DNA of 64,000 bases from Astropecten irregularis (Eukaryota > Echinodermata > Asteroidea > Paxillosida > Astropectinidae), in contig OZ020254.1 in NCBI GenBank assembly GCA_963971285.1, forward strand, positions 2,976,001-3,040,000. Reading direction: 5' to 3'. The first letter of the stretch is position 1. Each line of letters starts with the position of its first letter. Below, piece by piece: positions 36,691 to 48,744 of this stretch. The notes beneath the pieces are model-generated. The model had not been told where the DNA came from and ran no database searches. It saw only the letters and a program-made list of their open reading frames with translations. Both the position numbers and the translations under genes were made by a program.

Positions 36691-36746
36691 GACATTGACC
36701 TATGACCATTGACGTCGACATATGACCTTTGACATGTGACATCGAC
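36691..36746. repeat. Short TGACCTNTGAC repeats
   Basis: ttgacctatgaccattgacg then tatgacctttgacatgtgac: five TGAC words at 6-11 base spacing. Half-sites resemble nuclear receptor AGGTCA elements on the minus strand, but simple repeat origin is as likely. Confidence 0.5.
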
Positions 36747-36980
36747 GCGTGCATGAAACAATGTACTGTACATAAAGGAAGTGGTGAAAGTTTGGGAGAA
36801 ACTTTCAATGACATTTTAAGTATCGCATATTCCATGCTGTAGACTCCTCCCGTGCGTTTTACATGCCATTTTCCGTGTGTCGATTTAAACTTTATTTGTC
36901 GTCATTGCCAAAATAGAGGGTCTTTGACCTGGTATGTTTGTGGTTCGGAGGGGAAGACCGTCATCATTATTAAAGGGTGA

Positions 36981-37029
36981 CCAGGGCTACCGACCTTTTT
37001 GTCCGGAGTTGACTGAAGGTCGGCCCTGG
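36981..37029. repeat. Inverted repeat, CCAGGGC..CCGACCTT
   Basis: ccagggctaccgacctt and aaggtcggccctgg pair with a two-base bulge, loop about 19 bases. Downstream of gene 1. Confidence 0.65.
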
Positions 37030-37333
37030 TAAACTTTGGGATTCAGCCAGCGGTAAGGTGCGCGTTATAACACGGCCCACCTCGTCCGGACCATTACGGC
37101 GGTGTGAGCCTAGATAGCACCGCTCTAAAAACAGAAAATAATCGGCGCAATCCAATAGACTCAATCCTGTTATCACGGCTTGAATTATCTGATTGGATTC
37201 CACCGAGTTAAACGAATTTTGTTTTTTTCAGCGGGTAAACAGAATTACCCATCCATTGTATGATAGTCAACAAACTGTAGCCGAAGAAGGAAAGTCATTT
37301 TGCGCGTGCGCGGCATTATTTTCATTCATTGTT

Positions 37334-37677
37334 TTAAAGGTATAATACATGATTAGTAAAGGTTACCGAACATCACCCACACTTGAAATAATAAACCAGT
37401 GCAAATTTGAGCTCGATCGGACATCTGAGTCACAAGAAAATGGTGAAAACCCGCCTCAGTTGCTCTTAAACGTAAAGAATGGTTTTGATTTTATCTCGAG
37501 ATTTAAACTGTTTCCGGTCTTTGTTTTACTAATTTCTGAATAAATACACCACTTCAGGCAGCAATATTTTAACAATGTGTTTCTACCAGCACCATTTTCA
37601 TACCAGGAAAGTTATACATAAATATGTGGACATTTCTGGTTTGGGTATGTTTACCAATCCTGTACGGTACCTTTAAT
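37334..37677 (-). mobile_element. Family 2 MITE, complete
   Basis: TTAAAGGTATAATACATGAT and CCAATCCTGTACGGTACCTT plus TAA ends; interior atttgagctcgatcggacat. The SINE foldback begins 28 bases further on. Confidence 0.85.
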
Positions 37678-37704
37678 TGCGGTACTTTCTATTTTCTTTA
37701 CATT

Positions 37705-37864
37705 TTCGTGAAATAACCACAAGGGAAACTGACTGAGTTATTTTAAGTCATTGAAAAGTGAACAAAGAAAAATTGACTGGAGCGGGATTCGAACCGGTTT
37801 TCTTTGTTCACTTTTCAATGACTTAAAATAACTCAGTCAGTTTCCCTTGTGGTTATTTCACGAA
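37705..37864. repeat. Perfect 67-bp inverted repeat (SINE foldback)
   Basis: Arms 37705-37771 and 37798-37864 are exact reverse complements over 67 bases, separated by a 26-base spacer (attgactggagcgggattcg...). Arm plus spacer equals the 3' end of the type T SINE on the minus strand up to its B box. The second arm is the same 3' tail in plus orientation. A full SINE follows 22 bases later. Confidence 0.95.
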
Positions 37865-37886
37865 TATATTAATTAAAAAGCCGTAT

Positions 37887-38128
37887 CCTCTTTGAGTGAT
37901 CCCCCATGTGCCGTTCCCAGGTTGCAGCATTGTTGCGTGTATCATTGAAACGATCCCTGGGGTGTGGCGGTGTGTGCGTGGTTTCATGGCTTCTGACTGC
38001 CAAACGAACAAAGATAGTTGACTATTGGGGTCACCACCAACATAGGGCTGGATGGCTCAGTTGGTAGAGCGCCTGTACGGTATTCAGGAGGTCGCCGGTT
38101 CGAATCCCGCTCCAGTCAATTTTTCTTT
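37887..38128 (+). mobile_element. tRNA-derived SINE (type T), best preserved copy
   Basis: The 5' unique head (TTTGAGTGATCCCCCATGTG), the block GTTTCATGGCTTCTGACTGC, then a tRNA-like unit at 38046-38118 with A box TGGCTCAGTTGGTAGAGC and B box GGTTCGAATCC, and matching ends GGCTGGA/TCCAGTC. The tail is caatttttcttt. The anticodon arm is distorted (9-base loop), so it is SINE-borne rather than a working tRNA gene. Unusually the tRNA-like unit is near the 3' end, not at the 5' end. Confidence 0.8.
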
Positions 38129-40313
38129 ACATTTTAATACATCTCACACATAAGGACAAAACTTGCGACTGAATAAAGTCTAGTTTCTTCAGACGAAAAA
38201 AGGTTGTTGTTTTTAATTCAATAAATATGTTTCATTTAATCAACATCTGTAACAAATGGTTTTAATATTACAATTAATCGCTCATTTTCTGTTAATTAAA
38301 TTTAATATCGGGAACATAAAAATAATGAAATCAATAAATGTTTTGATCATTCTGAAAAAAAAATGATAACAATTATTTACCAATTATAAAACTGTACAAA
38401 ATAATGAGTGTTGCTATATATATTTTTTACGCCCTCTATTATTTAAGGTGGACATGAACAATATTATATGTAAAGAAAGCAGGTGGGATTTTGGTTTGAA
38501 ATTTTTGTTTTTCTGTCAAATTTCAAGCCAGGTAAATCAATTTATGGATAAATAATATCCTTGACCCAAAAATGTTGGAGTCTGGTAATCGTACGGTGAA
38601 TCAATACAGTGAATTGGAGCAGAAACATACGTGAGTTCGTGCTGCCGAGAATCTGCAGTCTAATCAGCAGTGTATGTATCAATGCACGTTGCAGCGTGCT
38701 TATGGGGAAGGTTTTGCTTTTACACAGTGCGGATGTGGATGTTTGTATCAAGCTTAAGGCAGAGCCCTGAGACATTGTCTACAAAAAACGTGTCTGCCTG
38801 CCTGTTTTCCATGGCAACGCCTTCAAGGCTGTCAACGTGACTAACATCGTCTGTCTTATGCCAACATGCGAATTCCCCTGGACATTGTTGCTATAATGGC
38901 ACATAGTTCAGGGCGAAAGATGTTGCATTGGAAAGTTACATTTTATTAAGAGAAGGTCAGCACTAAGACGAAGTTGACAATGGGTTAGAGTGGCATAAAG
39001 GCACCAGACCATTCCACAGCTTGAGATTACTGCGCACGAGCTTGCCCATTGTCACGTGATACGCCATGATCAGAAGCGTATGCAGCCAGGCGATTTTGAA
39101 ATTTGAAAAGTGCTCGTGCTTTGAAAGAAGATTGGTGTGGTAGGCACCATTAAGATAGCTGGTGTCAGATCGCTGGGTTGATGAAAATAATACATTTAAG
39201 CTGATCGGAGCTCCATTTCACGGAAGGCAAAGACATATTATCGTAACATGCGTATCAAATTATCAATCTTAATTTCTAAGCAAAGTGTGACGTCACAATG
39301 CTGCCTAATATGGAAACAGGTACAACTCATCTAAAAGATGAATCTTAAATCTTTGTGAAATCGACCATGGGACAGTTTGTGCGAACACCAATCATAAAGG
39401 CGCAAATTATGTTCGCAATATTCAGAAAATGTATTACACCACTTATGTTTTCCTTGTATTAAAACAAAATGTCTAACCTTTAACCTTCATTATTATGCAT
39501 AATAATGATAATAATAAATTATAGATATACATATATAACTGGATTTGACTTTACTAAACTGTTACAGCTGGTGTTATATAATGTATAAATAAATATTATA
39601 TAAATAGAGAGGGGAGGGAGAGATTTTGGGATTTGATAACTAAACATTTGCGTCACTTGAATCTACATGGACTGTTTTTGGTTTTGTAGAAGAAAATAAA
39701 AAATATATATTTAATCGTATTACGTAATGATTCCATACCAGGCTTGTGGAGCAATTTGCCCTCTGTCTTTGAGAGGAAATGTACAAATAATTGGATTGTG
39801 TACAAAAGAAATGATTATGATATTTAACAGTCAAAATAAAGGAAATCTTAAAACGGTCATACCTTCTTGAAATGATGATTTTGTGTGTGTCTTGTCAAGA
39901 TTAGTAGTCAAGGACAGTTAGCAGTCTAGCGTTAGATTCATTTCCCATTAACTTTGCCCAATCTCTTTTTTCATTTTTTTTTTCAAATAAGAGATTTGTA
40001 TCATGTCAACTCCGAATTTGTAATTTGTGATTTTCGACAATTTTGTAGAAGTTTCTTGACCATGCGTCAACAACTCAGCTTTTTCTAAACCATTGAAACA
40101 CTTAAGCATTTCCATCAAATCCTAAATTGGACATTGTATTACTTTCAACATCATCCATTCGTTAATCCTTTACTCACGACGGCCACACCCAAAGTCACGC
40201 CCTTCACGACACCTTCATCCAGCACCACGCCCACCCACAAACACCACTACCAAACACAGACAGCGCTTTATAACGATAAGGAAACATGAATACCCCTTTT
40301 AAAATGTGAATAA

Positions 40314-40651
40314 TTAAATGTATAATACATGATTGGTAACGGTTTCACGGAACAGCACTCACACTTTGTCTGATCCGACATTCGCATGAAATGATAAACC
40401 GGTGACAATTTGAGCTCAATCGGACATCAGCTGTGTCACGAGAAAATAGCCAAAACCCGACTCGTTTTCATATAAAAACTTAAAGAATGGTTTTGATCTT
40501 ACCCAGAGATCAACACTGTTTCCGGTCTTTGTTTGACTAATTTCTAGACAAATACACAATTTCAGGCGGAAATATATTAACTTTGTGTTTTTACCAGCAC
40601 CATCTTCATACCCTGTTTGTGTATGTTACCAACCTTGCACTGTACCTTTAA
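40314..40651 (-). mobile_element. Family 2 MITE, complete
   Basis: TTAAATGTATAATACATGAT and ACCTTGCACTGTACCTTTAA ends; interior tgagctcaatcggacatcag. Confidence 0.85.
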
Positions 40652-40940
40652 GTTAATTATAATGCCACACGTTCATTGTGACTTTTGTCTGACGATTATT
40701 GGTCCAATTGTTTCTGCCTGACCTGACAAACAGTCTTCTAGTTTCCTTCGTTGTTTTACATTATTCCACATCGTTGACTTTCATAAGTCGGTCACACGTG
40801 TGTCTAATTATGCCCAGTGTTAATTAGTTTGGCATATATTCAACAAGAAGCGGTGAACAAGTCGCAACTGCAGCCATCAACACAAACCCCAACAGTCTGG
40901 TTCCCAACCAAGAACACTACAAAGACGCTACATAAACATA

Positions 40941-41092
40941 GGGTGGATTTCAAGAAGCCCTGCGATCGATCGTAACTCGAGTTACGAAGGATAACCCGTC
41001 GTAGGGAGTCTATCGTATGTAGGGCTGCAATGCATCATAAGTCCTACGACTGAGTGATAGTAAGTTACGACGAGTTTTGTGAAATCGACCCC
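40941..41092. mobile_element. Family 4 MITE, complete
   Basis: gggtggatttcaagaagccc at the left and ttttgtgaaatcgacccc at the right are inverted; inside, taactcgagttacgaagg and tgatagtaagttacgacgag form further inverted segments. Confidence 0.75.
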
Positions 41093-41294
41093 AGAAGGTA
41101 TATACCACCACTATCCTCACTTCCGTCTTCACCACCACAAAGACACCATCATTCCGATCACCATTATAGCACCACCATCACCACAACTGTTACACCACTC
41201 ACCATTTCCCCAAACACCAAACACCACTTGTATACTGCAACCCAAAAATTCGGTCGGTCTCCCTCGATTAGTGTTTGCCCAACTTCCCCTCAGA

Positions 41295-41670
41295 TTAAAG
41301 GTATAACGCATGATTGGTATTAGGGTCGGAGAATAGCACTCACACATTGTCTGATTCAGCATGTACATGAAATAATAAACCTGTGAAAATTTAAGCTCAA
41401 TCGGACATCTGTATCACGAGAAAATACCGGAAGAACCGACTCAATTTTTCTTTATAATTATAAAACATAAAGAATGGTTTTGATCTTACCCCGAGATCAA
41501 CCAGCCTTTTGGGTCTTTGTTTTACTATCTGGATAAATACACCACTTGAGACGGAAATATTTTAAGGGTGTGTTTCTACTAGCATCATTGTCATACCCTG
41601 AAAGTTATACGTAAATCTGTGAGCATTTCTAATTCTGTTTGGGTATGTTACCAATCCTGTATACGGTACA
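41295..41670 (-). mobile_element. Family 2 MITE, right end eroded
   Basis: TTAAAGGTATAACGCATGAT at one end, standard interior (taagctcaatcggacatctg), and ccaatcctgtatacggtaca at the other end without the final TTAA. Confidence 0.8.
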
Positions 41671-42819
41671 AGCTTGTTTGGAATTCACTCAGCATTTTGA
41701 TCCATCCCTACTGGACTTTGGCCTTGCAGCTGGCTTTTTATGCTTGACAGTTTTGATCATACATTCCCGATTGCCCCTTTATTAGAACAAATTTGTGTCA
41801 CCTTTTTACACTTCAGATACTTCTCACTCAACAATTTGATTAATCCTTCCTTCAATTTACGTCAAAATAAAAAAATGGCTTCAGATTTTTTCCCCTGGTC
41901 TAAAGGCCCTAGGGATTTGTTTTTGGGATATCCGTATTAATTTCTAAGGAAAGACAAACTACAGCTCAAAATAAACACTAAAATAGGTCAAAGCAAAGGT
42001 AAGCCTGTTGTATTAAAAAGAAATTTCCCAAAGCGCAAATAATTGATGTTTATAAGACTGGATGGTTATTGCCGAATATACGCTCTGAAAAATTCATGTT
42101 CATATCAGACAAATTTGAGCAAGCAGACGAGAGAGAGATGTTTGTTTCCCGCGCTTTCGTCCGACTGACTCCCAAAATGCATTATACACAGAAAAGTGTG
42201 TTGAACTTCACAAAGTACACGTGCGTTCGTATCGAACATCGCCCACCGACCGCCAAAGCAACGACTGGGCGATTGACATCGCGTTCCTCACACACACATC
42301 CGTGCCTCGCTAGGCACTCCGATTATCAGTGATGTTTTTAAGTTTGAGTTGCAAAATTGGATCTTCCCTTTCAAATGATTCAACATTCAAGGGAAATATA
42401 ATCTCCCAGGGTGTATAAACGGTAAGGAAGGGAAAGGAAATCCTCTCATCAGACTGTATTGGGTATCGATTCTACAAGCAAATACTCTAATCGAATTAAG
42501 GAACAAATTAGGAAGGACTCGGGTTCACTTGCTTATCAGAATCGTCTGAACTGGGGGACATACGGGGGATGGGTTCTCCAGGGATCGAAATGTCATGACC
42601 TCTTGTCTACTTTAGGGACTCGGACTGAAGATTGAGCAGTTCCCAATAGTGCATTGCTTTCGATCGTTAGACATCTTTATAATTGGCTTGAACTTCAAGA
42701 GCGGAAGATGCTAACATAACTTAAACGATTTCTTGAGTTTTGTTCGTTTTGGGATGTTTCTTTGTTGTTATACTTAAAATGTAATACTTCATTTGTAAGC
42801 TCATTTCATAGGCTACTTT

Positions 42820-42980
42820 AGTGGTTTCATGGCTTCTGACTGTCAACCGAACAATGATAATCAACTTTAGGAACACCACAAACATAGCTCAGTTGGTAAA
42901 AGCGCCAGTATGGTATACCGAAAATTACTAGTTCTAATCACGCTCCAGTCAATTTTTCTTTGTTAACTTTTGAATGTCTT
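42820..42980 (+). mobile_element. tRNA-derived SINE (type T), partial
   Basis: It contains GTTTCATGGCTTCTGACTG, the A-box remnant ATAGCTCAGTTGGTAAAAGC, a damaged B box (agttctaatcacgc) and the tail gctccagtcaatttttcttt. The 5' head is missing. Confidence 0.75.
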
Positions 42981-43035
42981 GCTTGGAGTAAGGTTAGTTT
43001 ATTACTTGTATTTTCAATGTCTTAGTAATTTCAGT

Positions 43036-43373
43036 TTAAAGGTAATATGATACTTTGGCTTTTGTCAAAGAAATGCAGATTCTTTGGCAGAATATCAAGG
43101 ATGATACAGTATAAACAGACATCTGTGAAAATTTCTGTCCCATACCGTGCCCACCTTTTGAGAAAACAGTGAAAAACGGTCATAGTATTTCTTCAGCCTT
43201 TTCTCTTTTATTATCAAAAATAATGTTGGTCATTGGTTTTACTCTTTTCTGGATAAATACACCATTTCAGGCAGAAATATGTTAACGGAATGTTTCTACC
43301 ATCACCCTCTTTTTACGCAAATCTGTGAAGATTTCTGTTTCGGTATGCTACCAATGTATGATTCTACCTTTAA
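43036..43373 (-). mobile_element. Family 1 MITE, complete
   Basis: TTAAAGGTAATATGATACTT at one end and CCAATGTATGATTCTACCTT plus TAA at the other. Interior includes atgcagattctttggcag and cagtgaaaaacggtc. Confidence 0.85.
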
Positions 43374-44389
43374 CTCATGCTGTGATGGTTATCAAGGATG
43401 TGAATGAATCGAAAAGCAACATAGCGCCCTCCAGCGGCAAATCCGTGATATAATTATTGGCGTGACGTAAAATATTTCGCGACATTTCCGTCAGCAAAGG
43501 ACAAAATGGAAAGAATGTTACAAATCCATAGCTTTAGGATTTTGCTCTATGACCGATAAGCCGACAAAAACGTATCCTTTTCAACCGGTATTTTCAAAAG
43601 AGTACCACGGCCGCTGTGAATAATAAACATTGGTTTATCTGTGTGTCACCATGGAAACAGCTGGTGCACATCATTATTTCGCAGCAACGCCCCACTAGCC
43701 TGAACATTTATTTTGTATAAAAAGAAAAAGAAAGTAAAATGCTCAACCACCGACCAAAGCGGGCGCACACCATCAAGTAAAATACCAAACGTAAGAGGGC
43801 GTCCTTCCATTCATATGGTGAAGTGAGTCCAGCTAAGTTACCGGAATGCGAAATTTCTGCCCAACTAAATCTCAGAACGAGAAATCAAATCACAGTAACT
43901 ACACTTTCACTTAACACAGAGGCCTTACTAATTTTTGTTAGTATTTTTTTCATTTAGTATTTTATTGCAATGGTAAAATGTTTATAGATAAATCACTGAC
44001 AAGCAATGAAATTTGACATTTTTGTCATAAATGGTTAATTTCACACTGTATTAATAGCAATAATTTACAAACCATATTATAGGGTTAATATTTTCAAACA
44101 AAATATTAGTTATCTATACATTAGTCAATATTCATCCTCTCTCTCTATGTTGATTTGTATAATAACTAAAATAATTAACCCACTGATGAGATAATAATTC
44201 GAAATAAACCCGCAAAAAGTATTCCCTTTTTAGAGGTGGTTCAAGGGACTGTTATGGTAACAATTCGGATGTCCTAGACTCTAAAAACACGTGACAATAA
44301 CAGCACTGTATATCGGTGAATGGTAGACAGTTTTGTTTAGTTTTCCCGGGTTTAAACACACTAAACAACAGCCTACCCTTTAAGCACGC

Positions 44390-44441
44390 AATTGTGAGCA
44401 TGCGCGCGCACGCGCAAAACAACGCGCGCATGCTCACAATT
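44390..44441. repeat. Perfect 19-bp-stem GC-rich hairpin
   Basis: Arms aattgtgagcatgcgcgcg (44390-44408) and its exact reverse complement (44423-44441) with a 14-base loop. The right arm plus two bases recurs at 49201-49221. Confidence 0.9.
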
Positions 44442-45465
44442 CTGTGCGCGTGCGCTGTTGACTTGAAGACCGGTTCTCAAAAGTCTCCCATTCCGGTAAC
44501 ATTTTTGGTAGCATCTTGCCCAGTTGATAGGACAACACACCTGGGCAACACGACTTTGGGCCCTGTGTACACTAGCAATATTTGGCCAACACTGGTTACC
44601 GAGATGTTCGGCGCGACAATAATACCGAACTCGTTTTGCTCTGTGTACACTGACAAAACTTTCGCAACAATGTATACCTGGGCAACATGTTGCCTAGATT
44701 GTTACAGAAAATGTTGACAGTGTACACTTTGAAATGCTTTTAGCTGTCCGCGTGCAAACTGTTTTTAGACACTAATTAGGACTTAAACGGTGATGAGTAA
44801 AACACACGACATGAATTCGGCCCTCAGTGTTTAGAGAGTCAGTCGTGTGCTACATTGAATTACACTTTCGTTGATAGTAGACGGTTAAAGTAGATCTAGT
44901 AATAAAGTAATAAAGTATTAATTTGCGTCCCCCATTCATTTATCAAAGCAGTATAAAAGCACCAATAGTTGCAAACGAATGCAAGAAAGCCTTAAATTAA
45001 CTTGCGCAAGCGCAGAACAGGAAACGGCACCACGTGTGCAAACACAATGCTGAAATAATAATGTTAATGAAAGCATACAAAGGCATCATATCTTTTTCAA
45101 AGCTCGATCACTATTCATTATAAACTCTCCCATGTGAATTATTATTAATTTAGGGCCTGCCTAAAACGATAAGCGAGTGAAATCAAACTCGTGGACTTGA
45201 GGTCAAGTGTAATATTTATGATTTTTCCAAGTTCAAGGAAGTTCACTGACCGGATCGCACCTGAACACGTAAGCTGCCAAATACTGAACTAGTGAGGGCG
45301 CTATAACGCAAAGGCGGATCGTGTGCCACACAAAAATAGCACATACACGGGCAGAAATCAGACTTAAAACCTCAAAATCTAGAGGAAAAAAGTGAAGTAA
45401 TAATTATGCGAAGACTCAGCTGAACGCAGTTGGCTGTAGTGTATTTTCCCACTCGTTATGCTTAA

Positions 45466-45480
45466 CCACAAGAGGGCGCT
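45466..45480 (+). promoter_or_regulatory. CTCF-like motif
   Basis: CCACAAGAGGGCGCT fits the bilaterian CTCF core CCASYAGRKGGCRS apart from A at the Y (C/T) position. Intergenic, about 1.5 kb beyond the gene 2 stop. Confidence 0.4.
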
Positions 45481-46602
45481 GTTTTAAAAAATGCCGGTTA
45501 AAAAAATTATTGTTCTCGCGGCAGCTGGACAGAAATACTTTCCATCTTGAGACACCTAACACGATACGTTACCTGTGGCTGCGATTGGGCTTAAACAGGA
45601 AGTTAAATATGTTTTTCTTTTCAAAATATTATCAATTATAGAAATCTTAAATAATTACATGTTATTTACAAAGTTATATTTTCAAGACTTGGAATTTTAA
45701 GCAGCTGGTGGACCAGTAATATTCAAGTCGTTCAAAATGTTCAAATTGGCTCAAGTCAGTTCATCAATTATTTAGTTTATTTATTGTAAGGTTGACCACA
45801 TTGAAATCCAATTACATTTTACTGGGGCTGACTGCCAAAGGTCTGTACATTATAACACGCACGGTATACTAGCAGTTATCTTCTTAGCTTTTAACCAACT
45901 TTCGTAACATAATTATTATGCACCGAAGTTATTTGTGTCTACTTTACTTATTAATGGTGGGTTGTCTTAATAAATGGATCGATGTCACGAACATGAACTG
46001 ATAGATGTTTATATAAATTCATAATTTATAAACATACTGGTTGTTCAGTCCAATAATGAGGGCGGAAAGTTCCTGTCATAGGCTTATAACCTTGAAGGTC
46101 TTTCTTCAAGATTAAGCTTGGCACAAATGCCACTTTCCAATAAAATATATCGTCTTTTGATGTGCATCACAGCACTGCTAGATATTCCCTGCCTGGGGTC
46201 TTAATACCATACTTATAGCCCCTATTCTGCAATTAATTCGCAAGAAGAATTATTGCTCATTCTGTCGAATCTTTGGTTGTCTGTGAGACTTCACCTCGTC
46301 GTCTCCTTTCCCATCTCGAGAGGGCGCTATAACAACGTTGCATTCGTCGTGGCGTTCACAGTAATATTATCTCCACTGCATAGTGCATAATACGGTTGTC
46401 GCCATTGGCGTCCACCATTCTTTTTCATCCCATGTGCACATCAGCTGTCTTGTGCTATCAGTTCCAGTCGCCGCGGTGGGCAATCTCAGTGAAAAATACA
46501 GGAATTCTTCATTCGTTGATTTCCACCGCATACCACGTATACCAGCTTTTCCACACGAGCAACGAATATGCCTGACCTGACGTTCACTACGGAAGGTCAA
46601 TA

Positions 46603-46653
46603 AATTGCGCCCTCTTAACTTTTAGCTCCTCTAAAACTTATGAGGGCGCAATT
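46603..46653. repeat. 23-bp-stem hairpin next to gene 2 poly(A) signal
   Basis: Arms AATTGCGCCCTCTTAACTTT plus TAG and CTAAAACTTATGAGGGCGCA plus ATT pair with two mismatches around a 5-base loop. Confidence 0.85.
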
Positions 46654-46686
46654 CAAAGACATTCCGTCATTGGATCGAGTTTGTCT

Positions 46687-46692
46687 TTTATT
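46687..46692 (-). terminator. Candidate poly(A) signal of gene 2
   Basis: TTTATT on the plus strand reads AATAAA on the minus strand, about 280 bases after the gene 2 stop. A second AATAAA lies at 46722-46727. A strong hairpin (46603-46653) follows immediately downstream, near where cleavage would fall. Predicted only. Confidence 0.4.
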
Positions 46693-46970
46693 AACGAAGT
46701 CCATTTTTTTTTCTTCTTGGTGTTTTATTTTTTAGGAAACACGTATCTCGAAGCCGGGAAGTGTGTTTTGCAGAAACAACTGGAATACTGGATTTCTTCG
46801 CCACACACGACAACTTGTTATAATGGAAATAACTTTGTTTGGAAGGCTTGCACCATTTTGATTACCGTATACGTACGGTGACGTGAAACATGGCGTCGTG
46901 GGGATAGAATGTTTATGAAGCAAGCTACCTCTGCTTTGGAGTATTCACGGGTCCTCCAACAACAGAAATG

Positions 46971-47557
46971 TCAGACTTGCACGAAAAAGACAATGAATGT
47001 TGCAGCCGACCCAGCGACGCACAGCAAAAAGAAGAGCCGATCTAAGACAATGGCTACTCGTTTCCACTCCGTCTGCACCCGTCTGGAATTCATCTCCACC
47101 TCGATGCTGAAGGTAACCTTCTGCATCTCTCGTAGGAGTGCCAGGTACAGAGCCCGGTTCCTGTGCATTGAGTCCCTGTTGTTCATGCCCTCGCCGCCTC
47201 CCGGGGCGGACGGCTTGCTCTGCGGTTCGGCGTCGTCGGCACCGCCGCTGCCCCCGCAGCCGTTGGAGACGACGCGGGAGCGCGAGGAGGTGTTGTTGCC
47301 CGTGCAGACCTCGGCCACAAGGCTCTTGGTCTCCCAGGATCGCAGCTCGTGGGCCAGCTTCTCCCCGATGGTTGGGCGACGCTTGGAGCGACTGCTCTCG
47401 GACGGGAGCAGTACGCGACCGATGCCGTGTAGGATGTACTTCTTGATCCAGGGCGGGACGGGCTTGCAGTCCGGTCCACGGTGGTGCATGTTCAGGACAG
47501 TCACGGACATACCAATGCAGATTGATATTAGGACCATGGTGCACGCAAAGTACTGAC
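46971..47557 (-). CDS. Gene 2, last coding exon: M3, cytoplasmic loop, M4, stop (587 bp)
   Basis: The split Gly is followed by QYFACTMVLISICIGMSVTV (M3) and the family motif LNMHHRGP, then VPPWIKKYILHGIGRVLL. The cytoplasmic loop is Ser/Gly/Pro-rich (NNTSSRSRVVSNGCGGSGG, then AEPQSKPSAPGGGEG) and ends in a charged helix (RALYLALLREMQKVTF). It then has EWKRVAIVLDRLFFLLCVAG as M4 and a short end in FFVQV before TGA (46973-46971). The acceptor is tgtctatacag. The exon is nearly the same length as the last exon of gene 1 (584 bp) although the loop sequences differ. It is the most GC-rich coding stretch of the window, so other frames also stay open over it. Confidence 0.95.
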
Positions 47558-47796
47558 CTGTATAGACAGCGTGTGAATCAGACAGAAACATGGATGAACG
47601 GAACCAAGTTGATTGGACAATTTATTAAGTGTGAAATTGAAAGGTAAGGGCGTTGCGTAATAGTTTAATACAGACAACGCCCAAGTTCCGCATTTTCTTT
47701 TCTTAGAGTTTACTGTATGCAATCTATATACAGTCTACGGTGCACCCAAGTGACCATCTTATCACCACACTAAACCTAAAGTGACCTTATTAACTG

Positions 47797-48017
47797 TTAA
47801 TATCATATTTTTGTTAAAGAAATGCAGATTCTGTATCAAGGAAGATACACTTAGAGTCATCTGTGAAATTTCCAGTCCCATACGGTGCCCACGTTTTGAG
47901 GCAGAACAGTTTTAATGGCATGTTCTACCATAACCAGCTTTATACCCTGTTAGTTTATAGGTAAATCTGTGAAAATGTCTGTTTCGGTATGCTACCAAAG
48001 TATGATAGTACCTTTAA
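47797..48017 (-). mobile_element. Family 1 MITE with internal deletion
   Basis: It starts TTAATATCATATTTTTGTT and ends CCAAAGTATGATAGTACCTT plus TAA. About 130 bases are missing between cgtttttgag-type and gcagaacagtttt sequence. Confidence 0.8.
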
Positions 48018-48270
48018 CTTCATGCATTCATTCCACACGTTTATTTTTACACAGGTCTCACGCTCTTGAAACAATGTGCTATGACAGACACCATGATACC
48101 ATCCAAAGCTTCTGCAGCAGTTCAATGCAGGGACTTCGATTGACATAGCTGTGTCATACAAGGTATGTGCTTCTTTTATTTTTCGAATGGTGCCTCTTTT
48201 TATTATTCCATTCAAAACATCTTTTGTTTTCTTTTCTCATCCTGTTCTATTTACATGTAATGACCAAATA

Positions 48271-48374
48271 GGCCGTATGCATAAAAAACTAGCAAAAGCA
48301 TACTTGCAAGCTTATTTATACGGAATCAAGCAAAAGGCTAACACAAGTAATTGCTACTTTTCATGCATACGGCC
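48271..48374. mobile_element. 104-bp MITE with GGCCGTATGCAT ends
   Basis: ggccgtatgcataaaaaact at the left and tgctacttttcatgcatacg plus gcc at the right are inverted repeats. Confidence 0.75.
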
Positions 48375-48744
48375 CAATATCTAACCATATTTGCACGTGT
48401 AATTGAAGGTAGTAGTTAAGTCTGCTTGACAATTGGTCTGTTTCCTGTCTAAATTGCGGACAATTTAAGTGAACCTGCTTTGATATCTACGAAATGGTGT
48501 ATATTAAACAAATATAATTCAAATCGGTAATCCAGTATGGCCCTAACATCCTTAAAAGCAGTCGTGATCGTCACAATTAAATTAGGCGCGAAATGCGATA
48601 CAAAAATGCAGTAGTGACCGAAAGTGGGCAACATGTAAAAGTACAGGACTATTGTAAACAATGTCTACAGCGGTTTATGTAGCATCTAGAATTACATGAT
48701 TGGAAACAAAAAACGAGTGGAGCACAAGACTATCAATGACTTAC

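Larger units (their letters stand above)
35360..46970. other. Convergent intergenic region between gene 1 and gene 2
   Basis: This 11.6 kb contains both 3' UTRs and no recognisable gene. It holds TGACC-type short repeats (36691-36746), family 2 MITEs (37334, 40314, 41295), a SINE foldback and a full SINE (37705-38128), a very AT-rich tract (38130-40000) and a GGTCGATTTCAC-type MITE (40941). A SINE (42820), a family 1 MITE (43036) and two strong hairpins (44390, 46603) complete it. Confidence 0.8.
47558..48744 (-). other. Gene 2 last intron (1.2 kb)
   Basis: The intron contains an internally deleted family 1 MITE (47797-48017) and a 104-bp MITE with GGCCGTATGCAT ends (48271-48374). Confidence 0.85.

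Noticed and set aside
38046-38118. Possible functional tRNA gene
   Set aside because: The anticodon arm is malformed and the unit is embedded in a repeated SINE with the same flanks at other loci.
46909-47556. Long frames on both strands across the last exon of gene 2
   Set aside because: Shadows of the minus-strand channel exon; only the 46971-47557 frame carries M3 and M4 and fits the splice phase.
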